A stretch of DNA of 64,000 nt from Flavobacteriaceae bacterium GF1 (lineage in GTDB: Bacteria; Bacteroidota; Bacteroidia; Flavobacteriales; Flavobacteriaceae), in NCBI GenBank assembly GCA_009797885.1, contig WNKP01000001.1, positions 496,001 to 560,000 on the forward strand, written 5' to 3'. The position numbers and the translations under genes were made by a program. The notes under the pieces were generated by a model. It had not been told where the DNA came from, ran no database searches, and saw only the letters and a list, made by a program, of their open reading frames with translations. Each line of letters begins with the position of its first letter. Positions within the stretch are counted from its first letter, which is position 1. Positions 7,668 to 16,650 of the stretch are shown here, piece by piece.

Positions 7668-9320
7668 ATGCGCTCTTTTTACGACTCCAAATATTTGAAG
7701 GGGGATATTACCGGAGGCCTTGTGGCCGGTGTTGTTGCCCTACCCTTGGCCCTTGCCTTTGGTGTGCAGTCCGGGTTAGGGGCCATTGCCGGATTGTACG
7801 GAGCCATCGCCGTAGGAATTTTGGCCGCACTTTTTGGTGGGACCAATACCCAAGCCAGTGGCCCCACAGGACCTATGACCGTAGTTTCCGCAGCATTGGT
7901 GGCCAACGCCATTGATGTAGCCGGAAGTCTTCAAGATGCCATGGGCATCATCTTGTTGAGTTTTCTTGTAGGCGGGGCATTACAAATCATCTTTGGCCTG
8001 ATCAATATTGCAGGATACATCAAGTACTTTCCCTATCCCGTAATCTCAGGGTTCATGAGTGGGGTTGGTTTAATCATCGTAATCCTGCAATTATTCCCTT
8101 TTGTAGGTTTGGATTCACCAAAATCCACCCTAAAAGTCATTATGGATTTGCCCAGACTGTTTGGGGAACTCAACTGGCAGGCCCTCGTGTTGGGGGCAAT
8201 GACCGTAATCATCTACTATGTATTCCCAAGAATCACCAAAGCCGTTCCCAGTGCTTTGGTTGCTTTGATCACCGTTTCCATTTTTGCATTTTTCATTCAA
8301 TGGAACGTGCCTATTATTGGGGAAATACCTTCGGGGTTTCCTTCACTACAGTTGGAAGGATTGTTTTCCGTGGACAGTAGTGCTTATTTTCTGGTCCTGG
8401 AATACGGTATGGTATTGGCAGTTCTTGGTTCCATTGATTCCCTACTCACCTCAGTTATCGCGGATAATATGACCAAGACCAACCACAATAGCAATCGGGA
8501 ATTGATAGGCCAAGGAATTGGTAACATGGCCGCTGCCCTAATAGGGGGCATTCCCGGAGCCGGGGCTACCAAAGGGACCGTGGTCAACATTAACAATGGT
8601 GGCAGGACCAAACTGTCCGGAGCTCTGCACGGCGCATTTTTGTTGGCCGTACTTTTGGGGTTGAGTTCCTTGGCAGCATATATTCCCTTGGCCGTATTGG
8701 CCGGTATTTTGATCCCCATAGGATTCAAGATCGTAGACAAAAAAGGATTGAAACATCTAAGGACCGTACCCAGGGCAGATGCTATTGTACTTCTTATTGT
8801 TCTCTTCTGGACCACTTTTGGAAGCCTTATTCAGGCTGTTGGAATTGGAGTGACCTTGGCGGCGCTTTTGTTTATGAAACGTTCCAGTGATATCGGCGAG
8901 GAGGGTATGCAAGTGGGAACATTGGCCGGTTTTGATGGTGAAAAACCCTGGGATGACGAAGGCGACTTTTTTAAACGCCATAAGGACCATGTCTATATCA
9001 AACACCTGTATGGTCCGTTGTTCTTTGGATTTACATCCCATTTTAAGGAGGAGGTCAAAAAGATCACTGAGGACATCAAAGTATTGATCATTAGGATGGA
9101 CCGTGTCCCCTATATGGACCAATCTGGATTGTATGCCCTGGAAGATGCCATTCTTGAACTCTCACAAAAGGACATTAAAGTGGTCTTAACCGGGCTTCAA
9201 GAACAGCCACAGGATTTATTGACGTCCATTGATATTATTCCGGATTTGGTGCCCGAACAACAGCTATTTGGTCATATTAAGGATAGTTTTCCTTGGGTAA
9301 CGGAAACATTACGGTCTTAA
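7668..9320 (+). CDS. SulP family anion transporter with STAS domain, second paralogue
   Basis: A 550-residue SulP/SLC26-type transporter. The N-terminal pattern GGLVAGVVALPLALAFG, the central IDSLLTSVIADNMTKTNH segment and the C-terminal STAS domain with MDQSG closely follow the first SulP in the window. It lacks that protein's acidic insert and has the more usual family length. It follows a carbonic anhydrase gene by 50 bases and probably shares its transcript. Bicarbonate transport is the likely role from context; the sequence alone proves only the SulP family. Confidence 0.9.
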   Translation: MRSFYDSKYLKGDITGGLVAGVVALPLALAFGVQSGLGAIAGLYGAIAVGILAALFGGTNTQASGPTGPMTVVSAALVANAIDVAGSLQDAMGIILLSFLVGGALQIIFGLINIAGYIKYFPYPVISGFMSGVGLIIVILQLFPFVGLDSPKSTLKVIMDLPRLFGELNWQALVLGAMTVIIYYVFPRITKAVPSALVALITVSIFAFFIQWNVPIIGEIPSGFPSLQLEGLFSVDSSAYFLVLEYGMVLAVLGSIDSLLTSVIADNMTKTNHNSNRELIGQGIGNMAAALIGGIPGAGATKGTVVNINNGGRTKLSGALHGAFLLAVLLGLSSLAAYIPLAVLAGILIPIGFKIVDKKGLKHLRTVPRADAIVLLIVLFWTTFGSLIQAVGIGVTLAALLFMKRSSDIGEEGMQVGTLAGFDGEKPWDDEGDFFKRHKDHVYIKHLYGPLFFGFTSHFKEEVKKITEDIKVLIIRMDRVPYMDQSGLYALEDAILELSQKDIKVVLTGLQEQPQDLLTSIDIIPDLVPEQQLFGHIKDSFPWVTETLRS

Positions 9321-9350
9321 TGGAGGCCCCGTCTTTCAAGTGTAACTTTT

Positions 9351-9746
9351 ATGAGAAAAGATATTGAGATTCCCGTTTCCAGGGACGTATATGTGGTCAT
9401 GGTCCTGGAATGGGACAAAGAGTTTCTCGCCAGGGATTGGAATGCCTACCTTGTCAACAACCGGGTCACCCCCATAGAAATGGCCCTAGTGGTCTCCAAG
9501 GGATATGACGGTGATAAAAAAACCACGACCATGCGCTATGCTTTTGGGGTAGTGGCCGCCAAAGGGTACGAAAAGATTGAAATGGTCACGGAAGACGTAC
9601 TCACACTCAACAACGAGTTTTTTGTGACCTACTACGCGGACAACAAGCTCTACGAAAAACGCTTCTTTTTTGAAAAGAACAGTGTTAACCAACAGCAACT
9701 GGTGCCAATCCCTGTACTCAATAAAGATGGGATTTTAGGTCGATAA
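9351..9746 (+). CDS. Conserved hypothetical protein, 131 residues
   Basis: A soluble protein of 131 residues starting at ATG 9351, 30 bases after the SulP gene and probably cotranscribed. It has no signal peptide or membrane segment; the composition is mixed alpha/beta with repeated short strands and a charged C-terminus. I recognise the general pattern (an opening like EIPVSRDVYVVMVLEWDKEF and a middle like TTTMRYAFGVVAAKGYEKIE) as a flavobacterial orphan family often seen near pheS, but I know no function for it. Codon use looks like its neighbours. The start has no strong ribosome-binding site, as is normal here. Confidence 0.75.
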   Translation: MRKDIEIPVSRDVYVVMVLEWDKEFLARDWNAYLVNNRVTPIEMALVVSKGYDGDKKTTTMRYAFGVVAAKGYEKIEMVTEDVLTLNNEFFVTYYADNKLYEKRFFFEKNSVNQQQLVPIPVLNKDGILGR

Positions 9747-9906
9747 GTCTTAAAATCAACTGTTGAACTTTTTGAAATTGACAATTCTGCCACATCAAAA
9801 ATAGGATTTCACAATTTTAACCTATTGATTTTTATGGTTTTACCATAGGAAATATAGGGACAAGCCCATAACTTGAGGGGATGCTAATTCTAAATATGTA
9901 CTCCTC

Positions 9907-11100
9907 GTGACCTCGATTAAAATCAACCGTAGAAACTGGCTAAAAACCTCTGCCTTGACCGCAGGTGGACTAATGGCCTCCCCGTATCTTGGATTTTCGA
10001 AAAACCCTTCCCTTGCTTTGGAGCTAGATGCTGAAGGCAATGCCATCTACAGTCCGTTCTTTAAGGAATATCTTCCGGAAAGTTCAAGGGAATTCCCAAT
10101 CCTCGAAGCTAGGTTAAATGCCAATGAAAACCCGTATGGTCCATCCCCAATGGCTCTGGAAGCATTGAAAAAATCTGCTTCGGGTGGAAACAGATACGCA
10201 TGGAAGGAGTTATTTCAGCTCATGGATAAGATTGCAGATTTTGAAGGCGTAACCCCAAAAAATATCATGATGGGGCCTGGATCCTCCGATCTTTTGGAAA
10301 AAACGGCCATGGTGCTTTTTATGAACGGTGGGAATGTCGTATCGGCAGATCCGGCATACATGTCATTGATCCGTGTTGCGGAAGCTGCAGGGGGTACATG
10401 GAAGCCTGTTCCACTCAACGAAGATTGGTCCCATGATTTGGAGGCCATGGAAAAGGCCATAGATTCCGAAACCAAATTGGTCTATATCTGTAACCCCAAC
10501 AACCCTACCGGGACCATTACAGATGCCAAAAAGTTATTGGACTTTTGTTCAAGGGTCTCCGAAAAAGTACCCGTTTTTGTTGATGAGGCCTATTTGTGGT
10601 TTTTGGAAGACGGTGCCAAACAGAGCATGGTTTCCCTGATCAATGAAGGTAAGGACATCATCGTTGCACGTACGTTCTCAAAAATCCATGGCATGGCAGG
10701 ACTTCGTGTGGGCTACGCCGTGGCGCAAGAGGCCACTCTGGACAAATTGCAAAAAATTACCCGTGCCGGGATGGGGATCAGCTATCCATCGGTCTATGCA
10801 GCGATGGCGGCTATGGATGACAATGAATTCCTTGACAAGTCCAGAACATTGAATGCTGAAGCCCGGGATTATGTTTTCAAAAGCTTACAGGAAATGGATT
10901 TTGAACCTGTTGCCTCACATACCAGTTTTATGATATTCCCCATAGAAATGGAAGGCAAGGGATTTCTCCAAAAAATGACCGAACAAAAAGTAGGCGTCAG
11001 GGCCTTCCAGTTCATGGATAAAAACTGGTGTCGCGTGAGCATGGGCACAATGGAAGAGATGAAATTATTTACTGCTGCATTACGTAAGGTATTCGTTTAG
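9907..11100 (+). CDS. Exported histidinol-phosphate-type aminotransferase
   Basis: A 397-residue fold-type I PLP aminotransferase of the HisC-like group. It has an N-terminal twin-arginine signal (INRRNWLKTSA, then a short hydrophobic stretch to about residue 30), so it is probably exported by Tat as a folded cofactor protein. The substrate-binding segment NANENPYGPSP, the Asn-Pro motif CNPNNPTGT and the PLP-lysine region RTFSKIHGMAGLRVGYA are all visible. The start is GTG at 9907; no ATG precedes the Tat motif in frame. It sits four bases before an AEC permease gene. A periplasmic aminotransferase cannot serve ordinary histidine synthesis, so the substrate is unknown; the permease link is inference. 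Confidence 0.85.
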   Translation: MTSIKINRRNWLKTSALTAGGLMASPYLGFSKNPSLALELDAEGNAIYSPFFKEYLPESSREFPILEARLNANENPYGPSPMALEALKKSASGGNRYAWKELFQLMDKIADFEGVTPKNIMMGPGSSDLLEKTAMVLFMNGGNVVSADPAYMSLIRVAEAAGGTWKPVPLNEDWSHDLEAMEKAIDSETKLVYICNPNNPTGTITDAKKLLDFCSRVSEKVPVFVDEAYLWFLEDGAKQSMVSLINEGKDIIVARTFSKIHGMAGLRVGYAVAQEATLDKLQKITRAGMGISYPSVYAAMAAMDDNEFLDKSRTLNAEARDYVFKSLQEMDFEPVASHTSFMIFPIEMEGKGFLQKMTEQKVGVRAFQFMDKNWCRVSMGTMEEMKLFTAALRKVFV

Positions 11101-11104
11101 ACAA

Positions 11105-12232
11105 ATGGAAATCGGCCTTCAAAAAACAGTAGTTTTCATTTTTTTCATTTGTATTGGGTTTTTACTCAAGGTCAAGTTTACCTCCCATGATGAGTTAATT
11201 GGCCTAAAAAAGATCATTTTAAACCTAGCGCTGCCCGCTACCATTTTTATTGCCCTTTTAGGCATACAAGTACAATTAAATTTGTTGTTGTTACCCCTCC
11301 TTGCCCTCGCCCTTAACCTGCTTTTGTTTTTGGTGATTCCTTTTTTGTTGCCCCTTTTGGGAATCGCGAAAAACACCCCAGAGTTTAGAACGGCAAGATT
11401 ATTGGTCCCTTCATTGGCCCCTGGATTGTCCTGTTTCCCCTTTGTCGTTGAGTTCTTGGGGAGCTCTTATCTGGCCAAGGCAGCGATGGCCGATTTGGGC
11501 AATAAGGTATTTGTACTTATTGTTTTGTACCTCATCGCCATGCAATGGCACTATACCCGACATCAAGTAAGCAGTAGTGGCCAAAAAAGCAAAATCATCG
11601 CCTTGCTTAAAACCCTCGTCACGGAACCGGTCAACCTTTTTATAGGTCTGGCCCTAGTATTATTGCTTTTAGGGATAAACATGGAGGCACTTCCTTTCTT
11701 TATCAATGAAGCCCTTACCAAATTGAGTCTAATGATGACCCCTTTGGTCCTTTTGTTCATTGGTTTGGCCGTAAAGATCAAAAGAAAACAGTTCTATCAG
11801 ATTTTTTCACTGCTTTGTATCAGGGCAGGTGTGGTGTTCTTGGTTATTGGTGTGTTTGTGGTCACTACCGGTCTTCAACTATCCGAAGAAATTCTATTGC
11901 TTTTGGCCTTTGGGCTAAGTGCCTGCAGTTTTTGGCCTTATGCACATATTTCATTGGTAGATAGTTTGGAAATGGAAAAGAAATCCAAAACCTTTGACAA
12001 TGGCTATGCCATAAATATTCTTGCCCTTTCTTTTCCCCTTTCCACACTTTTGATATTGGGAGTTTTGAACAGTGGCACCTTGTTTTCCTCTTCAATCAAT
12101 ATCTTTTTTGCCGGTCTTGTGCTAGTGGGGATAGGTACCTTGCAATCCCTATTCAGGTTTTTCTCAAAAAAATCCATGGCCATTCGGTTTTCAAAGACAG
12201 GATTGGATTCTGCGTCCACCGAACGTATTTAG
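11105..12232 (+). CDS. AEC family permease
   Basis: A 375-residue integral membrane protein with about ten hydrophobic segments in two halves around a central loop (about residues 155-165), the layout of the auxin-efflux-carrier/malonate permease (AEC) family. Segments such as LNLALPATIFIALLG near the start and the C-terminal half rich in Leu/Phe match this family. It begins four bases after the aminotransferase stop, so the two genes are cotranscribed. AEC proteins export or take up small organic acids; the substrate cannot be told from sequence. An amino acid or keto acid handled by the exported aminotransferase is a reasonable guess only. Confidence 0.72.
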   Translation: MEIGLQKTVVFIFFICIGFLLKVKFTSHDELIGLKKIILNLALPATIFIALLGIQVQLNLLLLPLLALALNLLLFLVIPFLLPLLGIAKNTPEFRTARLLVPSLAPGLSCFPFVVEFLGSSYLAKAAMADLGNKVFVLIVLYLIAMQWHYTRHQVSSSGQKSKIIALLKTLVTEPVNLFIGLALVLLLLGINMEALPFFINEALTKLSLMMTPLVLLFIGLAVKIKRKQFYQIFSLLCIRAGVVFLVIGVFVVTTGLQLSEEILLLLAFGLSACSFWPYAHISLVDSLEMEKKSKTFDNGYAINILALSFPLSTLLILGVLNSGTLFSSSINIFFAGLVLVGIGTLQSLFRFFSKKSMAIRFSKTGLDSASTERI

Positions 12233-12330
12233 TCCGACTTTATCGTTCATTTCTTTTTCCAAGCAATTTCTTTACCTTTCAAAAAGTGAATGGATCAAAA
12301 CCATAACAGCTGTTCAAAAAATACCGGTCT

Positions 12331-13080
12331 ATGCTAAAATTCTTCCGAAGAATCCGACAGTCCCTCCTTTCCGAGAACAAATTCTCCAAGTATTTGATTT
12401 ACGCCATTGGGGAAATTGTATTGGTGGTCATTGGTATTTTAATCGCATTACAAATCAACAATTGGAACGAACAAAAAAAGTTGGAGCAAAGGGAGGCGAC
12501 CATTTTAAGGGAGCTCCATGAAGATTTTAAATCCAATAAGGAACAATTGGACAGCATTATCCAGTTCAATAAAAAAACCATAAGGGCCTGTCAAAAGGTA
12601 CTGCTCCTGAGTAAATCCATGGATCTGAAAAGGCTAAAAAGTGACAAGACGAATTTTCAACGTCTGGATAGTTTAATGTATTACCACAATTTAGCTTTTG
12701 CAAACAAATCCTTCAATCCAAAAACGGGTACGGTCAATTCATTGATCAACTCTTCCACTTTTGAAATCATAAAGAATGACAGTCTTAGGAGATATCTTTT
12801 GTCCTGGAACGATGTATTGAAGGATTATCTTGAGGAAGAGCGTTTTAATTGGGACTTTTTGTTCAATGAGGTACAACCATGGATGCGCGCCACCTATGAT
12901 TTCTCCAATCCTAAAAGCGAACAAAACCTTAGGGCATTATTTAGCCCAAGACAGCAGAATTATAATATTGTTCGTACAGGGTCTTTGGCAAACAACATAC
13001 AAAGTGTTGAAGATGAAGGGATATTGGAATTAATAACCAACATCGTCAGGCTAACGGAAGAAAAATCGAGTGAAGATTAG
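12331..13080 (+). CDS. DUF6090 family protein
   Basis: A 249-residue protein with the N-terminal signature of DUF6090: a basic start (MLKFFRRIRQSLLSENK), then KYLIYAIGEIVLVVIGILIALQINNWNE, which includes one membrane helix at about residues 25-44. A charged, mostly helical extracytoplasmic region follows. The family is common in Flavobacteriaceae, often in several copies, and has no assigned function. The gene stands alone: 98 bases after the AEC permease and with a convergent gene beyond. A TACCTTTC promoter-like element precedes it near 12280. Confidence 0.85.
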   Translation: MLKFFRRIRQSLLSENKFSKYLIYAIGEIVLVVIGILIALQINNWNEQKKLEQREATILRELHEDFKSNKEQLDSIIQFNKKTIRACQKVLLLSKSMDLKRLKSDKTNFQRLDSLMYYHNLAFANKSFNPKTGTVNSLINSSTFEIIKNDSLRRYLLSWNDVLKDYLEEERFNWDFLFNEVQPWMRATYDFSNPKSEQNLRALFSPRQQNYNIVRTGSLANNIQSVEDEGILELITNIVRLTEEKSSED

Positions 13081-13152
13081 TTTTGCTATCGCAGGTCTTA
13101 TCCCATCAGTGATGGGCCAATCATCATTTGGCTTATCCCTGCTTTGCAGCGG

Positions 13153-13815
13153 TCATTTGTCCCCAGCCCCAATAATCAAATACCCCGCATTGGCAATCAA
13201 GGCAATTGCCAACCAATAGGTGGATAGGACAACAAGACCGGAAAGTTCAAAGGGATTTTTGAATTTGCTCACGGCAATCATACTATCGGAAAACAAAAAG
13301 AACAGTACCCCCAATGCTATGAGACCATGTGCCTTGGTTTTTTCTTTGAGGTACAGGGCAATCCCCTGCCATGCCATACACAAAATAACCAGGACATACA
13401 GTGCCACGGGCCAAACCAACCCGCCAAGATCGGGATACAACCAACTATACAAAGCAATGCCTATGACCAATAGGGTCAAAGCTACCGTAGGATTCTTTTG
13501 CCATCCGATTAATCCAACAAATCCTTTTACAAATAACAAATGGGCCACTAAAAATGCGGCTAGGCCATAAACAAAATAGTTGGGGTTCAACAAGAGTATA
13601 TCACCCAGCAGGCAAAAACAAAGGGCCACCATTAAAATTCGCTTAAAAACCCTGTGTTTTCCCCTCGCCAAAACGGGTAGCAGAATCACCAAAATTGTAG
13701 TCAAGGATTTCCCCAACCCATAGTACGGACTATTAAAGAAATCCAAGGCAATGGAAATACAGGCACTCAAAATAATGAGGGTATTCCATAGGATGCGAAT
13801 CTTACTGTCCTTCAC
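13153..13815 (-). CDS. Lysoplasmalogenase (YhhN family)
   Basis: A 220-residue membrane protein with about eight hydrophobic helices and the YhhN/TMEM86 pattern (FCLLGDILLL near residue 75, then FLFSDSMIAVSKF near residue 180, holding the conserved aspartates). Family members hydrolyse the vinyl-ether bond of lysoplasmalogens; the activity in this organism is unproven. It is the last gene of a four-gene minus-strand cluster, 13 bases after the YciI-domain lipoprotein gene. Confidence 0.85.
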   Translation of the reverse strand: MKDSKIRILWNTLIILSACISIALDFFNSPYYGLGKSLTTILVILLPVLARGKHRVFKRILMVALCFCLLGDILLLNPNYFVYGLAAFLVAHLLFVKGFVGLIGWQKNPTVALTLLVIGIALYSWLYPDLGGLVWPVALYVLVILCMAWQGIALYLKEKTKAHGLIALGVLFFLFSDSMIAVSKFKNPFELSGLVVLSTYWLAIALIANAGYLIIGAGDK

Positions 13816-13828
13816 CGAAAATCACATG

Positions 13829-14320
13829 TTATCGCAATGGAAATCCTTTGGCGGCCCACCAAGGGTGTACCTCTATTTCCAGTCTTCCCGCCTGTACGGC
13901 CGGATCCAGATTCGCCAAACTATCTGCCATTTGTAAGCTAGGTACATTATAAATGGTAATACCGCGGATATCACCATCGTCACCAAAAGGTCCGGAAATA
14001 TCGGCATAGCCTGCCTCATACATGCGGCCTAAATGGGCCAAATGCAAAGTCTGTAAGCTATCCGCTTCTTCCTTGCTTTGTGAGCGTTTTGGTCCACTTT
14101 TTAAAAAAGCGACAAAATACTGTTGCATCAAAACGGTATCCTTGGTCTTCTCGTCCACATAATCGAAGACCTGGAACCCTTTATCAATCAATTCTTGTTT
14201 TACATCCGCAGTACTTTTTTTAGCTTCTGTCCCTTGTTCCGGGACATGTGGTTTTTCCACTTCTTTACATCCCATAAAGACAATTGCCATCAAAAAAATC
14301 ACTATTCGTAGTCTTTCCAT
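13829..14320 (-). CDS. YciI-domain lipoprotein
   Basis: A 163-residue predicted lipoprotein. Residues 1-17 form a short hydrophobic signal ending in a lipobox-like FMGC with Cys18. A charged linker follows, then a YciI-like alpha/beta domain from about residue 60 (QQYFVAFLKSGPKR, HLAHLGRMYEAGYADISGPFGDDG, later EIEVHPWWAAKG). YciI domains resemble ferredoxin-like enzymes or binding folds, with no single known reaction. Its start overlaps the CYTH gene by 19 bases on the same strand, indicating coupled expression. The envelope location is inferred from the lipobox. Confidence 0.8.
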   Translation of the reverse strand: MERLRIVIFLMAIVFMGCKEVEKPHVPEQGTEAKKSTADVKQELIDKGFQVFDYVDEKTKDTVLMQQYFVAFLKSGPKRSQSKEEADSLQTLHLAHLGRMYEAGYADISGPFGDDGDIRGITIYNVPSLQMADSLANLDPAVQAGRLEIEVHPWWAAKGFPLR

Positions 14321-14787
14321 TGGTTAAAAGGTGTTATGCTCAATTGAGCGTTGTAGTATTTGATGTTTCCTGTTACTTCTTTCCCCAACCAATCGGGCTT
14401 TTTAAAGGGTTGGTCTTCGTGTTGGAGTTCTATTTCTGCAATGACCAATCCTTTGTTCTCCCCTAAAAATTCATCAACTTCAAACATCGCTCCATCCACG
14501 GGTACCTTAAACCGTACTTTTTCCAAAATAACGGGTTCACATAGGTCAATCAAATTCGTTGCCTCGGCTAATGAAATCTCGGTTTCCCATTCAAATCGTG
14601 TGGTTCCCGAATCATTGCCCATACCTTTTACGGTCAAAAAACCTTTTTCTTCAGTAATCCTTACCCTCACCGTACGCTCTGGATGGGTATTTAAAAAACC
14701 CTGTACAATCCTATTTTTTGAAATGGCAACGGTTTTATAATTGTTGGATTTGACCAAAAATTTCCGTTCAATTTCAAGATGTTCCAT
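14302..14787 (-). CDS. CYTH domain protein
   Basis: A 161-residue single-domain CYTH (triphosphate tunnel) protein. The hallmark ExExK near the N-terminus appears as EIERKFLV (residues 5-12). Alternating charged strands follow: VRVRITEEKGFLTVKG, FEWETEIS, EKVRFKVP, and the Glu-rich VIAEIELQ. Such proteins hydrolyse inorganic triphosphate or a related organic triphosphate with Mg or Mn; a few are class IV adenylate cyclases. Triphosphatase is the more likely activity for this short stand-alone form. It overlaps the genes on both sides of it on the same strand by 14-19 bases. Confidence 0.85.
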   Translation of the reverse strand: MEHLEIERKFLVKSNNYKTVAISKNRIVQGFLNTHPERTVRVRITEEKGFLTVKGMGNDSGTTRFEWETEISLAEATNLIDLCEPVILEKVRFKVPVDGAMFEVDEFLGENKGLVIAEIELQHEDQPFKKPDWLGKEVTGNIKYYNAQLSITPFNQWKDYE

Positions 14788-15451
14788 GTGCCGCCAATTC
14801 TTTTAAGGTTTCTGAAGGTACACGTTTTTTGTCATAAGGGTTATTGGCCAACCAGATCATGGCCTTTGCAATGGTCTCCGGCAAAATGATCTTATATTGT
14901 CGAAAAGGACCGATCATTAAAAAATCCAACGTATTCATCAGTTTTTTAAAAAAATACTCCCCGGGCCTTTTTTCATCCCGTGTACCCCCAATTAAAGCCG
15001 GTTGGACGCTATGTGTTTTCTCCAGGCCAACCGCTAGCACAGCTTCTTCCATTTCGCCCTTGATCCTGTTGTAAAAAATAGGACTCCCCGAATCTGCCCC
15101 CATTGCGGAAACCACAATGAAGGTTCCAATTCCATTTTGCTTGCATAGTTTGGCCGCAGTGCTGGGGATACCAAAGTCAATCTTGCGATAGGTGTCCTTG
15201 TTCGGTGTTTTGGCCTTTGTGGTGCCAATACAGCAAAACACTTCATCACCGTGGAACCCACTGGCAAAAGTATCCAGTTGCAATAGGTTTCCTATGATGG
15301 TGTTCAATTTTGGATGTGTTGTTTCCAATGCCCTTCTTGAAAAAACGGTTACCTTTTTATAGCGGTCATCCTCCAAAAGCAAATCCAACACTATTCCTCC
15401 CACAAGTCCCGTAGCACCTAAAACAATAGCCTCTTTTTGCTTTCTTTCCAT
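14774..15451 (-). CDS. NAD(P)H-binding oxidoreductase, HTATIP2/epimerase-like
   Basis: A 225-residue short-chain, atypical NAD(P)-binding protein. The Rossmann glycine motif is GATGLVGG at residues 13-20. Further family features are FCCIGTTKAKTPNKDTYRKID and an Ala-Asp-Ser-Gly active-site region, as in the human HTATIP2/TIP30-like oxidoreductases. The substrate is unknown. It is the promoter-proximal gene of the minus-strand cluster and is divergent from dinB, with 27 bases between the two start codons, so the two promoters must overlap. Confidence 0.82.
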   Translation of the reverse strand: MERKQKEAIVLGATGLVGGIVLDLLLEDDRYKKVTVFSRRALETTHPKLNTIIGNLLQLDTFASGFHGDEVFCCIGTTKAKTPNKDTYRKIDFGIPSTAAKLCKQNGIGTFIVVSAMGADSGSPIFYNRIKGEMEEAVLAVGLEKTHSVQPALIGGTRDEKRPGEYFFKKLMNTLDFLMIGPFRQYKIILPETIAKAMIWLANNPYDKKRVPSETLKELAAHGTS

Positions 15452-15475
15452 CCAACTAAATATAACCTAATTTTG
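15445..15475 (+). promoter_or_regulatory. dinB promoter, near-leaderless
   Basis: TTTC (15445-15448) and TAATTTTG (15468-15475) are separated by exactly 19 bases, close to the Bacteroidota consensus TTTG-N19-TAnnTTTG. The ATG begins three bases after the -7 box, so the transcript would be leaderless or almost so. The -33 box lies inside the start region of the divergent oxidoreductase gene. Confidence 0.5.
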
Positions 15476-15478
15476 GGT

Positions 15479-16585
15479 ATGGACTTGGATTTTCCACTTC
15501 GAAAGATCATACATGTGGATATGGATGCCTTTTATGCTTCCGTGGAACAAAGGGATAATCCAGAACTTAAGGGAAAACCCGTTGCCGTAGGGGGAGGCTC
15601 AAAACGTGGTGTGGTTTCGGCTGCCAGTTACGAAGCACGAAAATTTGGGGTCCGCAGTGCCATGAGTGGGTACCTGGCCAAAAAGAACTGTCCTGACCTT
15701 ATTTTTGTCCGACCAAGATTTGACCGCTACAAAGAAGTATCCCAACAAGTACGGAGCATCTTTCTCGAATATACCGATCTGGTGGAACCCCTTTCCTTGG
15801 ATGAAGCCTATTTGGATGTTACCGTAAACAAAAAGGGCAACCCGTCCGCAACCCTTATTGCACAGGAAATTCGGCAAAGAATTTTTGACAGGACCGGTTT
15901 GACAGCCTCCGCAGGCATATCCATCAATAAGTTCATTGCCAAAGTAGCAAGCGATTATAACAAACCCAATGGACAAAAAACCATTAATCCGGAAGAGGTC
16001 ATCCAATTTTTGGAAAACTTGGACATTCGAAAGTTTTATGGCATTGGCAAGGTTACTGCCGAGAAGATGTATAAGCTTGGGATTTTTACAGGTAAGGAAC
16101 TGAAAGAAAAAACCCAGGGGTTTTTGGAAGATCATTTTGGCAAGAGTGGTAGTTATTACTATGATGTAGTAAGGGGGGTGCATAGAAGTGAGGTAAAGCC
16201 AGAACGCATTCCAAAATCCGTAGGGGCGGAACGGACATTCCACGAAAATCTGAGCAGTGAGATTTTCATGTTGGAAAAACTGGAACATATTGCCAACGAG
16301 TTGGAACGACGACTCAAAAAATCGAAGATTGCCGGAAAGACCATTACCCTAAAAATCAAATACAGTGATTTCACCTTACAAACAAGGAGTAAAACATTGC
16401 CCTATTTCATTTCAGAAAAAGGCTTGATATTGGAAGCGGCCAAAGAACTGTTGTATCAGGCGCCAATGCAAAATTCAGTTCGCTTGTTGGGAATATCCCT
16501 GGCCAACCTCAACACTGAAAAAAGGAATTCCTTAAAGGATAAGGAAGAGGAAACGGTTTCCGTTCAATTGAGATTTGACTTTTGA
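15479..16585 (+). CDS. dinB: DNA polymerase IV (Y family)
   Basis: A 368-residue translesion DNA polymerase. The catalytic palm motif HVDMDAFYASVEQ stands at the start, SLDEAYLDVT supplies the second acidic cluster, and SAGISINKFIAKVASDYNKPNG matches the Pol IV family; a helix-hairpin-helix region and little-finger domain follow. I start at ATG 15479 and not at the in-frame TTG 15437, because the family begins a few residues before the palm motif and the upstream extension would run into the promoter. It ends in QLRFDF, which resembles a beta-clamp-binding tail (QLxLF type). No LexA-like operator is recognisable. Confidence 0.95.
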   Translation: MDLDFPLRKIIHVDMDAFYASVEQRDNPELKGKPVAVGGGSKRGVVSAASYEARKFGVRSAMSGYLAKKNCPDLIFVRPRFDRYKEVSQQVRSIFLEYTDLVEPLSLDEAYLDVTVNKKGNPSATLIAQEIRQRIFDRTGLTASAGISINKFIAKVASDYNKPNGQKTINPEEVIQFLENLDIRKFYGIGKVTAEKMYKLGIFTGKELKEKTQGFLEDHFGKSGSYYYDVVRGVHRSEVKPERIPKSVGAERTFHENLSSEIFMLEKLEHIANELERRLKKSKIAGKTITLKIKYSDFTLQTRSKTLPYFISEKGLILEAAKELLYQAPMQNSVRLLGISLANLNTEKRNSLKDKEEETVSVQLRFDF

Positions 16586-16650
16586 ACCCCTGCCTCCTTT
16601 CAAAGAAGGGGAAAATAACTTAACTTAAGTGCTCATAAACACATTTCCCC

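Noticed and set aside
9834-9846. ATGGTTTTACCAT palindrome as an operator
   Set aside because: Arms are only five bases, with no promoter boxes placed around it; chance is likely in AT-rich DNA.
15437-15478. Upstream TTG start for dinB
   Set aside because: It overlaps the promoter elements and adds 14 residues not found in Pol IV.
16590-16612. Terminator after dinB
   Set aside because: CCCCT and AGGGG-like arms do not align well and no U-run follows.
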